Part shown: positions 1-6,955 of the stretch, one piece after another
Numbering within the stretch: the first letter of the stretch is position 1
How the letters are laid out: each line of letters opens with the position of its first letter
Made by a program: the position numbers and the translations under genes
Origin: Pseudomonadota bacterium
GTDB taxonomy: Bacteria > Pseudomonadota > Alphaproteobacteria > Ferrovibrionales > Ferrovibrionaceae
Length of the DNA: 15,532 nt
NCBI GenBank assembly: GCA_023434425.1
Contig: JAEYSS010000057.1
Coordinates: 1-15,532, forward strand
Direction of reading: 5' to 3'
The notes under the pieces: model-generated
Database searches by the model: none
The model's input: the letters and a program-made list of their open reading frames with translations, nothing else
What the model was told of the DNA's origin: nothing

Positions 1-894
1 CGCGACCAGGCGGATCAGCACCAGGATCAGCAGCACGCGGAAGACCAGAATCACCCAGAGATCGGCGCCGACCGCCAGCATCAGGCCGGTGTCTTCGATC
101 AGCGAATGGCCGAGCGAGATCCAGCACAGCGCCAGCACGCGCATCTTCGGCTCGAAATTCTTTTCCTGCGCTTCCTTGATGATCAGCCCGCCGCCATAGG
201 TGAGGCCGAGCAGCACGCCCACGGTGGTGACCGGCGCCAGATCGCGGCTCAGCCCTGAAAACCGCAGCAGCGGCATGATGGCGGCGGTGAATCTCCGCGT
301 GATGCCGCTGTGCTCGAAGATATCCAGCAGCAGGATCAGTGCCACGATGATCACGAAAGTGGCGGCCAGCGAGACGAGCGACGACACCAGCCAGTCGCTC
401 CAGCTCGCCGCGGGCGAGGCCATGCGATGCAGCAGCCCGGCATCGGCCGGCTCCGACAGCCAGCCGGTGGCGCGGCAGAATGCCGCGACCAGCGCCGCAT
501 AGAGCATGGCGGCGACCAGGCGCAGGCAGGCCGTGAACCAGAAACTGGCCCCGGCCTTGCGCACGATGGCCTGTTCGATCGGCAGGGCATGACAGAACAG
601 CATCATTGAGCAGACGATGGACAGCTGGGCGACGCTCACATTGGCATCGGCCAGCAGCGGCAGCGCGCCCAGTCCGCCATAGATGCCGATGGTAAAGGCC
701 GCGACCAGCACGAGGCCTGCTTCCGGCGGCAGGCCGAGCAGCGCCATCACCGGCGCCAGCAGCGGGCCGAGGGCTGCGATCAGGCCCAGCTCGGCGGCGA
801 TCTTCACCGCCAGCATCACCGGCACCATGATCTTGATCAGTTGCCAGAAGACTTTCAGGCTGGTCTGCAGCCTGGACCTCAGATACGCGTGCAT
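1..894 (-). CDS. Nucleoside-recognition (Gate) domain membrane protein, partial
   Basis: Inner-membrane protein of the nucleoside recognition/Gate type (YjiH and spore-maturation relatives). Its substrate is unknown; the family name comes from homology to nucleoside carriers. There are 298 codons from the ATG at 894 to the window edge, so the C-terminus is missing. Hydrophobic segments fill most of the chain. A clear internal duplication is visible: residues 70-78 (GIYGGLGAL) followed by CHALPIEQ at 101-108 recur as GLTYGGG at 230-236 followed by GHSLIEDT at 262-269. The Tyr-to-His distance is 30 residues in both halves (Y72-H102, Y233-H263). The start lies 12 nt after the aminotransferase stop on the same strand, suggesting one transcript. 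No good Shine-Dalgarno sequence precedes it. The family call is fairly firm; the transported compound is not known. Confidence 0.78.
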   Translation of the reverse strand, partial: MHAYLRSRLQTSLKVFWQLIKIMVPVMLAVKIAAELGLIAALGPLLAPVMALLGLPPEAGLVLVAAFTIGIYGGLGALPLLADANVSVAQLSIVCSMMLFCHALPIEQAIVRKAGASFWFTACLRLVAAMLYAALVAAFCRATGWLSEPADAGLLHRMASPAASWSDWLVSSLVSLAATFVIIVALILLLDIFEHSGITRRFTAAIMPLLRFSGLSRDLAPVTTVGVLLGLTYGGGLIIKEAQEKNFEPKMRVLALCWISLGHSLIEDTGLMLAVGADLWVILVFRVLLILVLIRLVA

Positions 895-906
895 GTCAGG
901 GGCCGA

Positions 907-2061
907 TCAGCCGCGTCTGATATGGGCCGCGATGCGTTCGACCGCACCGTCCAGCTTGTCGTAGCTTTTGGCGAAGCAGAAACGGATCACGCTTTTCACA
1001 TGATCCTCGGCATAGAAAGCGCTGACCGGGATCGCCGCCACCTTGGCCTGTTCCACCATCCTCTGGCAGAAGGCCGCATCGTCGATGTCGTTCGAAATCG
1101 GCGAGAGGTCGACATTGAGGAAATAGGTCGCCTGGCTCGGCAATACGGTCAGCCCGGCCTCGGTCAGGCCTTTGGCAAAACGGTCGCGCGCGGTTTGCAG
1201 GGTCTGGCGCATGCCGAGGAAATAGTCGTCACTCTTGTCGAGACCATAGGCCACTGCCGACTGCAGATTGGGCGGCGTGGTGAAGGTGACATACTGATGT
1301 GCCTTGGCCAGCACCTTCATGATCGCGGGCGCCGCACAGACGAAGCCGACCTTCCAGCCGGTCAGGGAGAAGATCTTGCCGGCCGAACCGATCTTGACGC
1401 AGCGCTCGCGCAGACCGGGCAGCGCGATCAGCGGCGTGTGCTCCAGCCCGTCGAACAGCACATGCTCCCAGACCTCGTCGCAGATCGCGATCGCGTCGTA
1501 TTTCACCAGATAGCGGCCGAGCAGTTCGAGGTCTTCGCGCGGAAACACGCTGGCGGTCGGGTTGAGCGGATTGTTGAAGACGACGGCTCTGGTCTTCGGC
1601 GAGAAGGCCGCATCAAGCGCGGCTTCGTCGATGCGCCAGTGCGGCGGGCGCAGCGTGACGAATTTCGGCACGCCGCCGGCACGCTTCACCAGCGGCAGAT
1701 AGGCGTCATACATCGGCTGGAACAGCACGACCTCGTCGCCCGGCTGCAGGATCGCCAGCAGGCTGTCGGCCAGCGCTTCGGTGGCGCCCGACGTGATCAT
1801 CACCTCGCCCTGCCAGTCGAGGTCGAGCTTGTGAAAGCGCTTGTAATGCCGCGCCACCGCCTGGCGCAGCTCCGGAATGCCCATCATCGGCGGATACTGG
1901 TTCCAGCCCGACAGCAGGGCGGCGGCGCCCTTGGCGCGCACGTCTTCGGGGCCGGGATCGTCCGGGAAGCCCTGGCCGAGATTGATCGCGTCATGCTGCA
2001 CGGCCAGCCGCGACATGGTCTCGAAAATGGTGGTGGGCGCGTCGGCGAAGATCGGGTTCAT
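907..2061 (-). CDS. PLP-dependent aminotransferase, class I/II (fold type I)
   Basis: Cytosolic pyridoxal-phosphate aminotransferase of 384 residues, the normal family length. It resembles the methionine/kynurenine aminotransferase group (YbdL, KAT). Visible motifs: INLGQGFPD near residues 26-34 (N-terminal substrate region), SGATEAL at 91-97 (phosphate-binding turn), NNPLNPTA at 163-170, ICDEVWEH at 193-200 with D195 expected to contact the pyridine nitrogen, and SAGKIFSLTGWKVG at 226-239 with K229 as the Schiff-base lysine. The usual Tyr after DEV is Trp here. I chose the ATG at 2061 because the preceding 41 in-frame codons are low-complexity and not family-like, while MNPIFADAPTTIFE matches the family N-terminus. 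No strong ribosome site precedes it. The amino-acid substrate cannot be fixed from sequence. The gene is probably co-transcribed with the downstream Gate protein. Confidence 0.9.
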   Translation of the reverse strand: MNPIFADAPTTIFETMSRLAVQHDAINLGQGFPDDPGPEDVRAKGAAALLSGWNQYPPMMGIPELRQAVARHYKRFHKLDLDWQGEVMITSGATEALADSLLAILQPGDEVVLFQPMYDAYLPLVKRAGGVPKFVTLRPPHWRIDEAALDAAFSPKTRAVVFNNPLNPTASVFPREDLELLGRYLVKYDAIAICDEVWEHVLFDGLEHTPLIALPGLRERCVKIGSAGKIFSLTGWKVGFVCAAPAIMKVLAKAHQYVTFTTPPNLQSAVAYGLDKSDDYFLGMRQTLQTARDRFAKGLTEAGLTVLPSQATYFLNVDLSPISNDIDDAAFCQRMVEQAKVAAIPVSAFYAEDHVKSVIRFCFAKSYDKLDGAVERIAAHIRRG

Positions 2062-2160
2062 GGCGATAACGGGAATGGAGGGATATGGCGCGTCGATGTA
2101 GCACGCCGCCGACGGCGCCAAAAGCCCCGCCGATCCCGTCTTTGCCACGGAACAGGCGCC

Positions 2161-2182
2161 GCAGGCCGGTGTTCTGGCCTGC
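2161..2182. promoter_or_regulatory. Inverted repeat in the 2062-2210 divergent region
   Basis: A perfect 7-bp inverted repeat, GCAGGCC (2161-2167) and GGCCTGC (2176-2182), separated by 8 nt. It lies between the divergent aminotransferase and DUF2892 genes, 28 nt before the DUF2892 start. It could be an operator or a 5'-leader hairpin. In GC-rich DNA a repeat of this size can arise by chance. No convincing -35/-10 pair was seen in the 150-nt gap. Confidence 0.3.
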
Positions 2183-2199
2183 AAGACCTCAACCGGAGC

Positions 2200-2203
2200 G
2201 GAG
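2200..2203 (+). promoter_or_regulatory. Ribosome binding site fixing the DUF2892 gene start
   Basis: GGAG lies 7 nt before the ATG at 2211. It supports this start over a longer reading that begins at 2085 and would overlap the divergent control region. Confidence 0.6.
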
Positions 2204-2210
2204 ACCGATC

Positions 2211-2681
2211 ATGTTGCCAGCCACCACCCGGCGCGTGCCGGCCAACACGGCCAGCCATGTCAATCGCCAGATCCAGCGGGAGGCCGCCGCCAGGCTGACC
2301 TATTATGCGCAGCATCCGGAAGACATCGAAACGCGGTTGCGCGAGCTGGACCGCGAATGGGATATCGAGCGCACCCTGGAAACCAATGCCGCGCTGCTGG
2401 CGCTGGGCGGCACCCTGCTGGGGCTCATCACCGGCAAGCGTGGCTGGTTTGCCCTGCCGCTCGCCGTGACCGGTTTCCTGTTCCAGCATGCGATCCAGGG
2501 CTGGTGCCCGCCGTTGCCGGTGCTGCGCCGGCTGGGCTATCGCACGGCGACTGAAATTGAAAACGAACGCTATGCCTTGCGGCTGTTGCGCGGTGACGTC
2601 AGAGAGTCGGGTGACGAAGCCGCAGTCGGCGACCGTGATCCGGATCGTCTGCGTGCTGCATTGCGCGCGCTCGACGGCTAA
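2211..2681 (+). CDS. DUF2892-like (YgaP transmembrane-type) membrane protein
   Basis: Small inner-membrane protein of 156 residues and unknown function. It resembles the DUF2892 family, the transmembrane hairpin also found fused to rhodanese in YgaP. The N-terminal 55 residues are hydrophilic and charged. Two membrane segments follow at about 58-74 and 78-97, ending in GWCP (97-100), which matches the conserved Gly-x-Cys-Pro end of the family hairpin. A basic, helical tail follows (RRLGYRTATEIENERYALR, about 106-124). No rhodanese domain is present, so this is the stand-alone form. The start at 2211 is supported by GGAG at 2200-2203; a longer ORF from 2085 encodes a Pro/Arg-rich stretch that looks spurious. 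The gene converges on the LysR gene, with only 13 nt between the stop codons. Confidence 0.78.
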   Translation: MLPATTRRVPANTASHVNRQIQREAAARLTYYAQHPEDIETRLRELDREWDIERTLETNAALLALGGTLLGLITGKRGWFALPLAVTGFLFQHAIQGWCPPLPVLRRLGYRTATEIENERYALRLLRGDVRESGDEAAVGDRDPDRLRAALRALDG

Positions 2682-2694
2682 AGGCGGCGAGGCG

Positions 2695-3612
2695 TTACAG
2701 CCTGCCGTCCGCGTCCGCCTGGCGGAACAGGTCGGCAAGAAAATCGACGAAGACTCGCACCCGCGGCGACAGCTGGCGATGCGCGGGATAGACCGCCTGC
2801 ACCGGCATCGGCGCCGGCCGCCAGGGCTGCAGGATCTCGCGCAGCCGGCCGGCGCGTATATGGTCCAGCGCGTGGTAGCGCGGTACCTGGATGATGCCGA
2901 GCCCGGCCAGCGCCGCGGCGCTGTAGGCATCGGCATCATTCACTGCGATAACGTTCGGCAGGTTGAAGACGCGGTTTTCGCCGTCGATGGTGAAGTCCAG
3001 CGATTCATGCCGCCCGGTCGCCATCGACATGTAGCTGACGGCGCGATGACCGTTCCGGTGTAAGTCGTCTGGATGCTGTGGCTCGCCATGACGCGCCAGA
3101 TAGTCGGCGCTCGCCACGGTGATCTGCTCCATCAGCGCGACGCGCCGGGCCACCAGGCTGGATTCCGGCAGCGGGCCGCTGCGCAATGCACAGTCATAGC
3201 CTTCGCGGATCAGGTCGACCGGCCGGTCGCCGAAGCCGAGCTCCAGTTTCAGGTCGGGATAGCTGCTGAAGAACCCGGGCAGCGCAGGAATGATGAAATG
3301 CCGCGCCACCGTGCCCTGCAGCGCCACGCGCAGGGTGCCGCGCGGGCTGCCGCCGCTCTGGCGGAAGACGGACTCGGTCTCGTCGAGATCGGCGAGCAGG
3401 CGCAGGCAGCGCTGGTAATAGGCCTCGCCGTCCAGCGTGGTGCGCACGCTGCGCGTGGTGCGGTCCAGCAGGCGGGCATTCAGCCGCGCCTCCAGCTGCT
3501 TGATCGCGTGAGTGACGGTGGCGCGCGGCAGCTGCAGGTCCTCGGCGGCAGCGGTGAAGCTGCCGAGCTCGACGATGCGGGTGAACAGCCGCATGGCCTG
3601 AAAGCGGTCCAT
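2695..3612 (-). CDS. LysR-family transcriptional regulator
   Basis: DNA-binding regulator of 305 residues, typical LysR length. The winged helix-turn-helix occupies roughly residues 1-60, with the recognition region around SFTAAAEDLQLPRATVTHAIKQ (18-39) followed by the usual acidic/basic RLLDRTTRSVRTT segment (47-59). The effector-binding domain spans about 90-295, beginning GTLRVALQGTVARHFIIPAL. It belongs to the large CrgA/DmlR-like subgroup of LTTRs; the inducer cannot be deduced. It is transcribed divergently from the short-chain dehydrogenase across an AT-rich 104-nt gap, the usual arrangement for a LysR protein controlling its neighbour and itself. No Shine-Dalgarno sequence is seen before the ATG; the palindrome TTTATATAAA lies 8 nt upstream. 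Confidence 0.93.
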   Translation of the reverse strand: MDRFQAMRLFTRIVELGSFTAAAEDLQLPRATVTHAIKQLEARLNARLLDRTTRSVRTTLDGEAYYQRCLRLLADLDETESVFRQSGGSPRGTLRVALQGTVARHFIIPALPGFFSSYPDLKLELGFGDRPVDLIREGYDCALRSGPLPESSLVARRVALMEQITVASADYLARHGEPQHPDDLHRNGHRAVSYMSMATGRHESLDFTIDGENRVFNLPNVIAVNDADAYSAAALAGLGIIQVPRYHALDHIRAGRLREILQPWRPAPMPVQAVYPAHRQLSPRVRVFVDFLADLFRQADADGRL

Positions 3613-3716
3613 GGCTATTGTTTATATAAATTGAATAATAATGGCAATAATTGGTTATTTATTCAAATAAAGCCAAGGGGCATATGAAAGGCACACCTCA
3701 ACGCAAGGAGCCTTCC
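3613..3716. promoter_or_regulatory. AT-rich divergent LysR/SDR control region
   Basis: This 104-nt gap is strikingly AT-rich against its GC-rich surroundings. It contains the perfect palindrome TTTATATAAA (3621-3630), an 8-bp inverted repeat TTGAATAA (3631-3638) with TTATTCAA (3659-3666), and a nested repeat AATAA (3646-3650) with TTATT (3655-3659). LysR regulators bind interrupted AT-rich dyads between divergent genes, so this is a good operator/promoter candidate for both flanking genes. The exact -35 and -10 elements could not be assigned with confidence. Confidence 0.55.
3705..3710 (+). promoter_or_regulatory. Ribosome binding site of the SDR gene
   Basis: AAGGAG ends 6 nt before the ATG at 3717. 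It favours that start over in-frame ATGs at 3651 and 3684, which add residues not seen at SDR N-termini. A weaker AAGGGG lies before 3684. Confidence 0.7.
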
Positions 3717-4454
3717 ATGACCCAGAAAATTGCACTCGTTACCGGCGGTTCACGCGGGATCGGCGCCGCGGTCAGCCAGGCGCTGGCTGCCGCCGGCCAT
3801 GCCGTGGTGATCAACTATGCCAGTCGGGCCGAGGAGGCCGAGGCGCTGGTCCAGACCATTGCCGCGGCCGGCGGCCAGGCGATTGCCGTGCGGGCCGATA
3901 TCGCTGATCCTGCTGCGGCGGCTGCCCTGTTCGATGCAGCCGAGAACGCCTTCGGCGGCGTCGATATCCTGGTCGCCAATGCCGGCGTGCTGAATGGCAG
4001 CCTGCCGAAAATCGCCGAGACGACGCCCGGGGATTTCGACCGCACTTTCGCCGTCAATGTGAAGGGGGTGTTTCACCTGATGCAGCAGGCGGCCGGCCGG
4101 CTGCGGGATGGCGGGCGGATCATCACCCTGTCGTCCAGCGTGCTGGGCATGAACCTGCCGGGCTACGGCGTCTATGCCGCCAGCAAGGCGGCAGTCGAAA
4201 CGCTGTCGCGCTTCCTGGCGCATGAACTGCGTGGCCGCCAGATCACGGTCAATACGGTGGCGCCGGGCGCGGTGGCGACCGAACTGTTCTTCGCCGGCAA
4301 GACGGAGGAGCGCGTGGCGCAACTGGCGAAAATCCCGCCGCTGGAACGGCTCGGCCAGCCCGCCGACATCGCCGGGGTGATCGCGTTTCTGGCCAGCGAC
4401 GCCGGCGGCTGGATCAACGGCCAGCTGATCCGCGCCAATGGCGGGGCTGTCTAG
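3717..4454 (+). CDS. Short-chain dehydrogenase/reductase (SDR, classical)
   Basis: NAD(P)H-dependent oxidoreductase of 245 residues, the standard classical SDR size. The Rossmann cofactor motif TGGSRGIG is at residues 9-16, with Arg13 and a basic or polar environment compatible with NADP(H). Asp61 (RADIAD) sits at the adenine-contacting position, and NAG at 88-90 is the structural motif. The catalytic tetrad is N114, S140, Y153 and K157 (YAASK). The C-terminal NGGAV matches the usual G-G ending. It resembles the FabG/glucose dehydrogenase-like broad group, and the substrate cannot be named. The AAGGAG site decides the start. The gene is divergent from the LysR gene, which probably regulates it, and converges on the minus-strand membrane protein with a 12-nt gap between stops. 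Confidence 0.93.
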   Translation: MTQKIALVTGGSRGIGAAVSQALAAAGHAVVINYASRAEEAEALVQTIAAAGGQAIAVRADIADPAAAAALFDAAENAFGGVDILVANAGVLNGSLPKIAETTPGDFDRTFAVNVKGVFHLMQQAAGRLRDGGRIITLSSSVLGMNLPGYGVYAASKAAVETLSRFLAHELRGRQITVNTVAPGAVATELFFAGKTEERVAQLAKIPPLERLGQPADIAGVIAFLASDAGGWINGQLIRANGGAV

Positions 4455-4476
4455 GGGCGGGGCCGTTTAAACAGCC
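4445..4476. terminator. Possible weak bidirectional hairpin between convergent stops
   Basis: GGCTGT (4445-4450) and ACAGCC (4471-4476) form a 6-bp inverted repeat with a 20-nt loop around the convergent stop codons at 4454 and 4467. There is no T-tract on either strand, so terminator activity is only a possibility. Confidence 0.2.
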
Positions 4477-5270
4477 TTGCGCAGGTGGCGTCGGCGCAGC
4501 AGCGCCAGCGCCACCGCAATGCCGAGCGAGCCGGCGAGTCCGAGCGCGAAAGCCGGCCAGATGCCGATGCGCGGACCCAGCATGGCCAGCCCGGCGAAGA
4601 AGGGAATATGGCTCGCCATGCCGATCTGGGCGGCACGCAGCGCGGCGCGAATGCCGGCGGCTTCAAGCCGTTTGGGCAGGAACCAGCAGACCGTCATCAG
4701 CGCCACCGGGAAAGACGCGAAGATGCCGGCCACCGTCGGCCCGAGCAGATGCGCCAGGCCGCTGACAATGGCGACCAGCGCGCCGGCAGCGGAGCCGCGC
4801 AGTGCGATCTCGTAAAACGGTGAACGGCCGCGCGCGGCAGGCGCGGTCATCGGCACGCGCCGCCCGCTCCACCAGGCGATCAGCCCGGCCACGGCGATGA
4901 CGCCGAACGACACCGGCAGCGCCGCCGGCAGGGCGCGGACGATCAGGCCGGTGACGAGCCAGGCGCCGAGTGCCGCGATCAGCACGGCGGCCATCGGCAG
5001 GCGGCCGACCAGCGCAATCGCGGCGACCAGGAACAGCAGCACCGAGCCCACCGTGGCGAGGCTGCCCAGCGCCGCCTGCGCCACGAAGCCGGCATCCTGG
5101 TGCAGGATGATAAAGACATAGGCCGGCGCCGTGACGATCGGCAAAGCCAGCACGATGCCGCCGATGAAGGGCGAGGCGCGTTCCATCAGCGCCACCACGC
5201 CGCCGACGAAACCGGCCGCGGCCAGGCCGCGGGCCGCGACGGCGAGAATGGCGAAAGCGGTGACGTCCAT
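4467..5270 (-). CDS. Two-repeat multi-pass membrane protein of unknown function
   Basis: Inner-membrane protein of 267 residues, hydrophobic throughout, with perhaps eight membrane segments and a short basic C-terminus (RRRHLRKAV). I do not recognise a named function. An internal duplication is visible: residues 13-46 (ARGLAAAGFVGG...) and 157-190 (LRGSAAGALVAI...) align. SPFIGGIVLALPI at 34-46 corresponds to GPTVAGIFASFPV at 177-189, and the two prolines are 10 residues apart in each copy. Each half is about the size of small GlpM/DUF3147-like membrane proteins, which is a weak resemblance only. The ATG lies 3 nt after the stop of the upstream MFS exporter, so the two are probably translationally coupled. 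A partner role in export is inference. Confidence 0.72.
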   Translation of the reverse strand: MDVTAFAILAVAARGLAAAGFVGGVVALMERASPFIGGIVLALPIVTAPAYVFIILHQDAGFVAQAALGSLATVGSVLLFLVAAIALVGRLPMAAVLIAALGAWLVTGLIVRALPAALPVSFGVIAVAGLIAWWSGRRVPMTAPAARGRSPFYEIALRGSAAGALVAIVSGLAHLLGPTVAGIFASFPVALMTVCWFLPKRLEAAGIRAALRAAQIGMASHIPFFAGLAMLGPRIGIWPAFALGLAGSLGIAVALALLRRRHLRKAV

Positions 5271-5273
5271 GAT

Positions 5274-6713
5274 TTACCGCGGCCCGGTGTCGTCGGGGCG
5301 CGTCGGCGTGCCCTGGCTCAGCCGCTGGGTCGGCGCCACCAGACGGTGACCGCTGACCTCCGCGCCGGCATCATGCGGCAGGCGCAGGAAGACGATGGCC
5401 GACAGCATCGCCGTCGCACCGACCGTGAGGAAGGCCGGCATGAAACTGTCGGCACGGATCTGCGCGAGGCCGCCGCCATAGCTGACCGTGGCATGCAGCA
5501 CCATGGCGCCGACCGCGACGCCCGCTGACAGCGACAGCTGCTGCATCATGGACGTGAAGCTGGTGGCACGGCTCATGCGGGGAGTGTCGATATCCGAGAT
5601 CGACAAGGTGTTGATCGACGTGAACTGCAGCGAGCGGAAGAAGCCGCCGAGCAGCAGCAGGCCGAACATCAGCGGATAGGCCATGTCGGGCCGGAACAGA
5701 CCGCAGATGGCGATGAAGGTGCCGCTCAGCAGCGCATTGCCGATCAGCACGCGGCGGAAGCCGAGCCGGCGCAGGATCGGGCCGGCCGCCATCTTCATGG
5801 TCAGCGCCCCGGCGGCCGAGGCAAAGGTGACCATGCCGGACTGGAAAGCGGTGAGGCCGAAACCGAGCTGCAGCATCAGCGGCAGCAGGAAGGGCAGCGC
5901 CCCGACGCCGATGCGGAACAGGAAGCCGCCGGCGACACCGGCGCGGAAGGTCCGGATTTTCAGCAGCGAGAGATCGATCAGCGGATGTGGATGGCGCTTC
6001 GCATGGCGCAGGTAAAGTCCAATGCCGATGGCGCCAACCACCAGCAGGCCGGCGACGGCCGCGTCGGGCAGCAGCCCGCGACCGATGGTCTCGAAGCCGA
6101 AGACAAGGCCGCAGAGGCCGAAGGCCGACATCAGGAAGCCGCGCCAGTCGAGCGGCGGCACTTTCTCTTCGCGGATATTGGGAATGTAGAGCGTCACCAG
6201 GATCACGCCGAGCACGCCGATCGGCAGGTTGATCCAGAAGATCCAGCGCCAGGACAGATAGGTGGTGAGGAAGCCGCCGAGCGGCGGTCCCATCACCGGC
6301 CCGATCAGCGCCGGCACGGTCAGCCAGGTCACGGCACGCACCAGTTCGGATTTCGGGATGGTGCGCAGCATCACCATGCGGCCGACCGGCACCATCATCG
6401 CGCCGCCCAGGCCCTGCAACACGCGCGCGCCCACCAGGGTCCAGAAACTGTCGGCCAGGCCGCAGAGCAGCGAGCCCAGCGTGAAGACGATGATGGCGGC
6501 ACGGAACACGGTGCGCGCGCCGAACCGGTCGGCGACCCAGCCGCTGACGGGGATGAAGACGGCCAGGCTGAACAGATAGGAGGTGATCGCGAGGTTAAGC
6601 TTGAGTGGGCTTTCGCCCAGCGAGGCCGCGATGCTGGGCAGCGCGGTGGCCAGCACGCTGGAATCGAGATTCTCCATGAACAGTGCACAGGCAACGATCA
6701 GGGGAATCAGCAT
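5274..6713 (-). CDS. DHA2-family MFS drug/solute exporter, MdtD-like
   Basis: Proton-driven exporter of the 14-helix major facilitator DHA2 family, 479 residues from the ATG at 6713. It resembles E. coli MdtD along its length, with shared blocks such as QGLGGAMMVPVGR and the GFGLTAFQSGM region. Visible motifs are LDSSVLATALPSIA (16-29, motif D1), GWVADRFGARTVF (58-70, motif A loop), and ALIGPVMGPPLGGF (135-148, antiporter motif C). A GTG at 6761 would add 16 residues, but it overlaps an imperfect palindrome (6761-6785) that looks like a control site, so I prefer 6713. Neither start has a clear Shine-Dalgarno sequence. It heads a two-gene unit with the membrane protein at 4467-5270. The substrate is unknown. 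No TetR or MarR regulator lies beside it. Confidence 0.9.
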   Translation of the reverse strand: MLIPLIVACALFMENLDSSVLATALPSIAASLGESPLKLNLAITSYLFSLAVFIPVSGWVADRFGARTVFRAAIIVFTLGSLLCGLADSFWTLVGARVLQGLGGAMMVPVGRMVMLRTIPKSELVRAVTWLTVPALIGPVMGPPLGGFLTTYLSWRWIFWINLPIGVLGVILVTLYIPNIREEKVPPLDWRGFLMSAFGLCGLVFGFETIGRGLLPDAAVAGLLVVGAIGIGLYLRHAKRHPHPLIDLSLLKIRTFRAGVAGGFLFRIGVGALPFLLPLMLQLGFGLTAFQSGMVTFASAAGALTMKMAAGPILRRLGFRRVLIGNALLSGTFIAICGLFRPDMAYPLMFGLLLLGGFFRSLQFTSINTLSISDIDTPRMSRATSFTSMMQQLSLSAGVAVGAMVLHATVSYGGGLAQIRADSFMPAFLTVGATAMLSAIVFLRLPHDAGAEVSGHRLVAPTQRLSQGTPTRPDDTGPR

Positions 6714-6760
6714 GGCGAGCGGGGAAGGGGACCGGAGGAACGGGGTGACGCGGCGCGGCA

Positions 6761-6785
6761 CTATAGCGCGTGGACAGCGTTATAG
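6761..6785. promoter_or_regulatory. Imperfect 25-bp palindrome upstream of the MFS operon
   Basis: CTATAGCGCG (6761-6770), spacer TGGAC, then AGCGTTATAG (6776-6785): 8 of 10 arm positions pair. On the minus strand it contains TATAAC- and TATAGT-like hexamers, so it could overlap a -10 element. The size and symmetry suit a dimeric repressor operator for the exporter genes or the divergent cio operon. No binding protein is known. Confidence 0.35.
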
Positions 6786-6883
6786 CCCTGCGAAGGCTGC
6801 AAGTCTCGCATGACGGAACGGCGGAGCTGGCTGCGGCGGTATGTCCCGATGCGGCAATTCGCGCCTGCAGCACCGCGTTGACC

Positions 6884-6928
6884 GCCGCATAGCGGCACGG
6901 TTTGCTTGGGCGCAGCCGGGAACCGGCT
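6884..6928 (+). promoter_or_regulatory. Two hairpins in the leader of the bd-oxidase operon
   Basis: GCCGC (6884-6888) ATA GCGGC (6892-6896), and AGCCGG (6914-6919) GAA CCGGCT (6923-6928), can form two compact stems. The second ends 15 nt before the Shine-Dalgarno sequence of cioA. A TTGACC hexamer at 6878-6883 could be a -35, but the matching position holds only a poor -10 (TTTGCT, 6901-6906). A role in transcript stability or translation is possible; no FNR-type box was recognised. Confidence 0.3.
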
Positions 6929-6943
6929 TCAAGATGCCCGCAC

Positions 6944-6948
6944 GGAGG
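6944..6948 (+). promoter_or_regulatory. Strong ribosome binding site of cioA
   Basis: GGAGG lies 7 nt before the ATG at 6956. It decides this start over an upstream in-frame start at 6902, whose extra 18 codons are not family-like. Confidence 0.8.
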
Positions 6949-6955
6949 TTCGCCG

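Noticed and set aside
2085..2210. N-terminal extension of the DUF2892 protein
   Set aside because: The extra 42 codons are Pro/Arg-rich and lie across the divergent promoter region. The GGAG at 2200-2203 supports the ATG at 2211.
841..2298. Long plus-strand ORF (485 codons) opposite the aminotransferase
   Set aside because: It is antisense to a clear PLP enzyme. Its composition (Arg, Gly, His, Gln-rich, no recognisable motif) is that expected from GC-biased codons read on the opposite strand.
5985..6785. 266-codon plus-strand ORF opposite the MFS exporter
   Set aside because: It is antisense to conserved MFS motifs, its translation is low-complexity, and no ribosome site precedes it.
6878..6906. 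Sigma-70 promoter for the cio operon (TTGACC with 17-nt spacing)
   Set aside because: The -10 position reads TTTGCT, a poor match, and such -35-like hexamers occur by chance. It is kept only as a remark in the leader entry.
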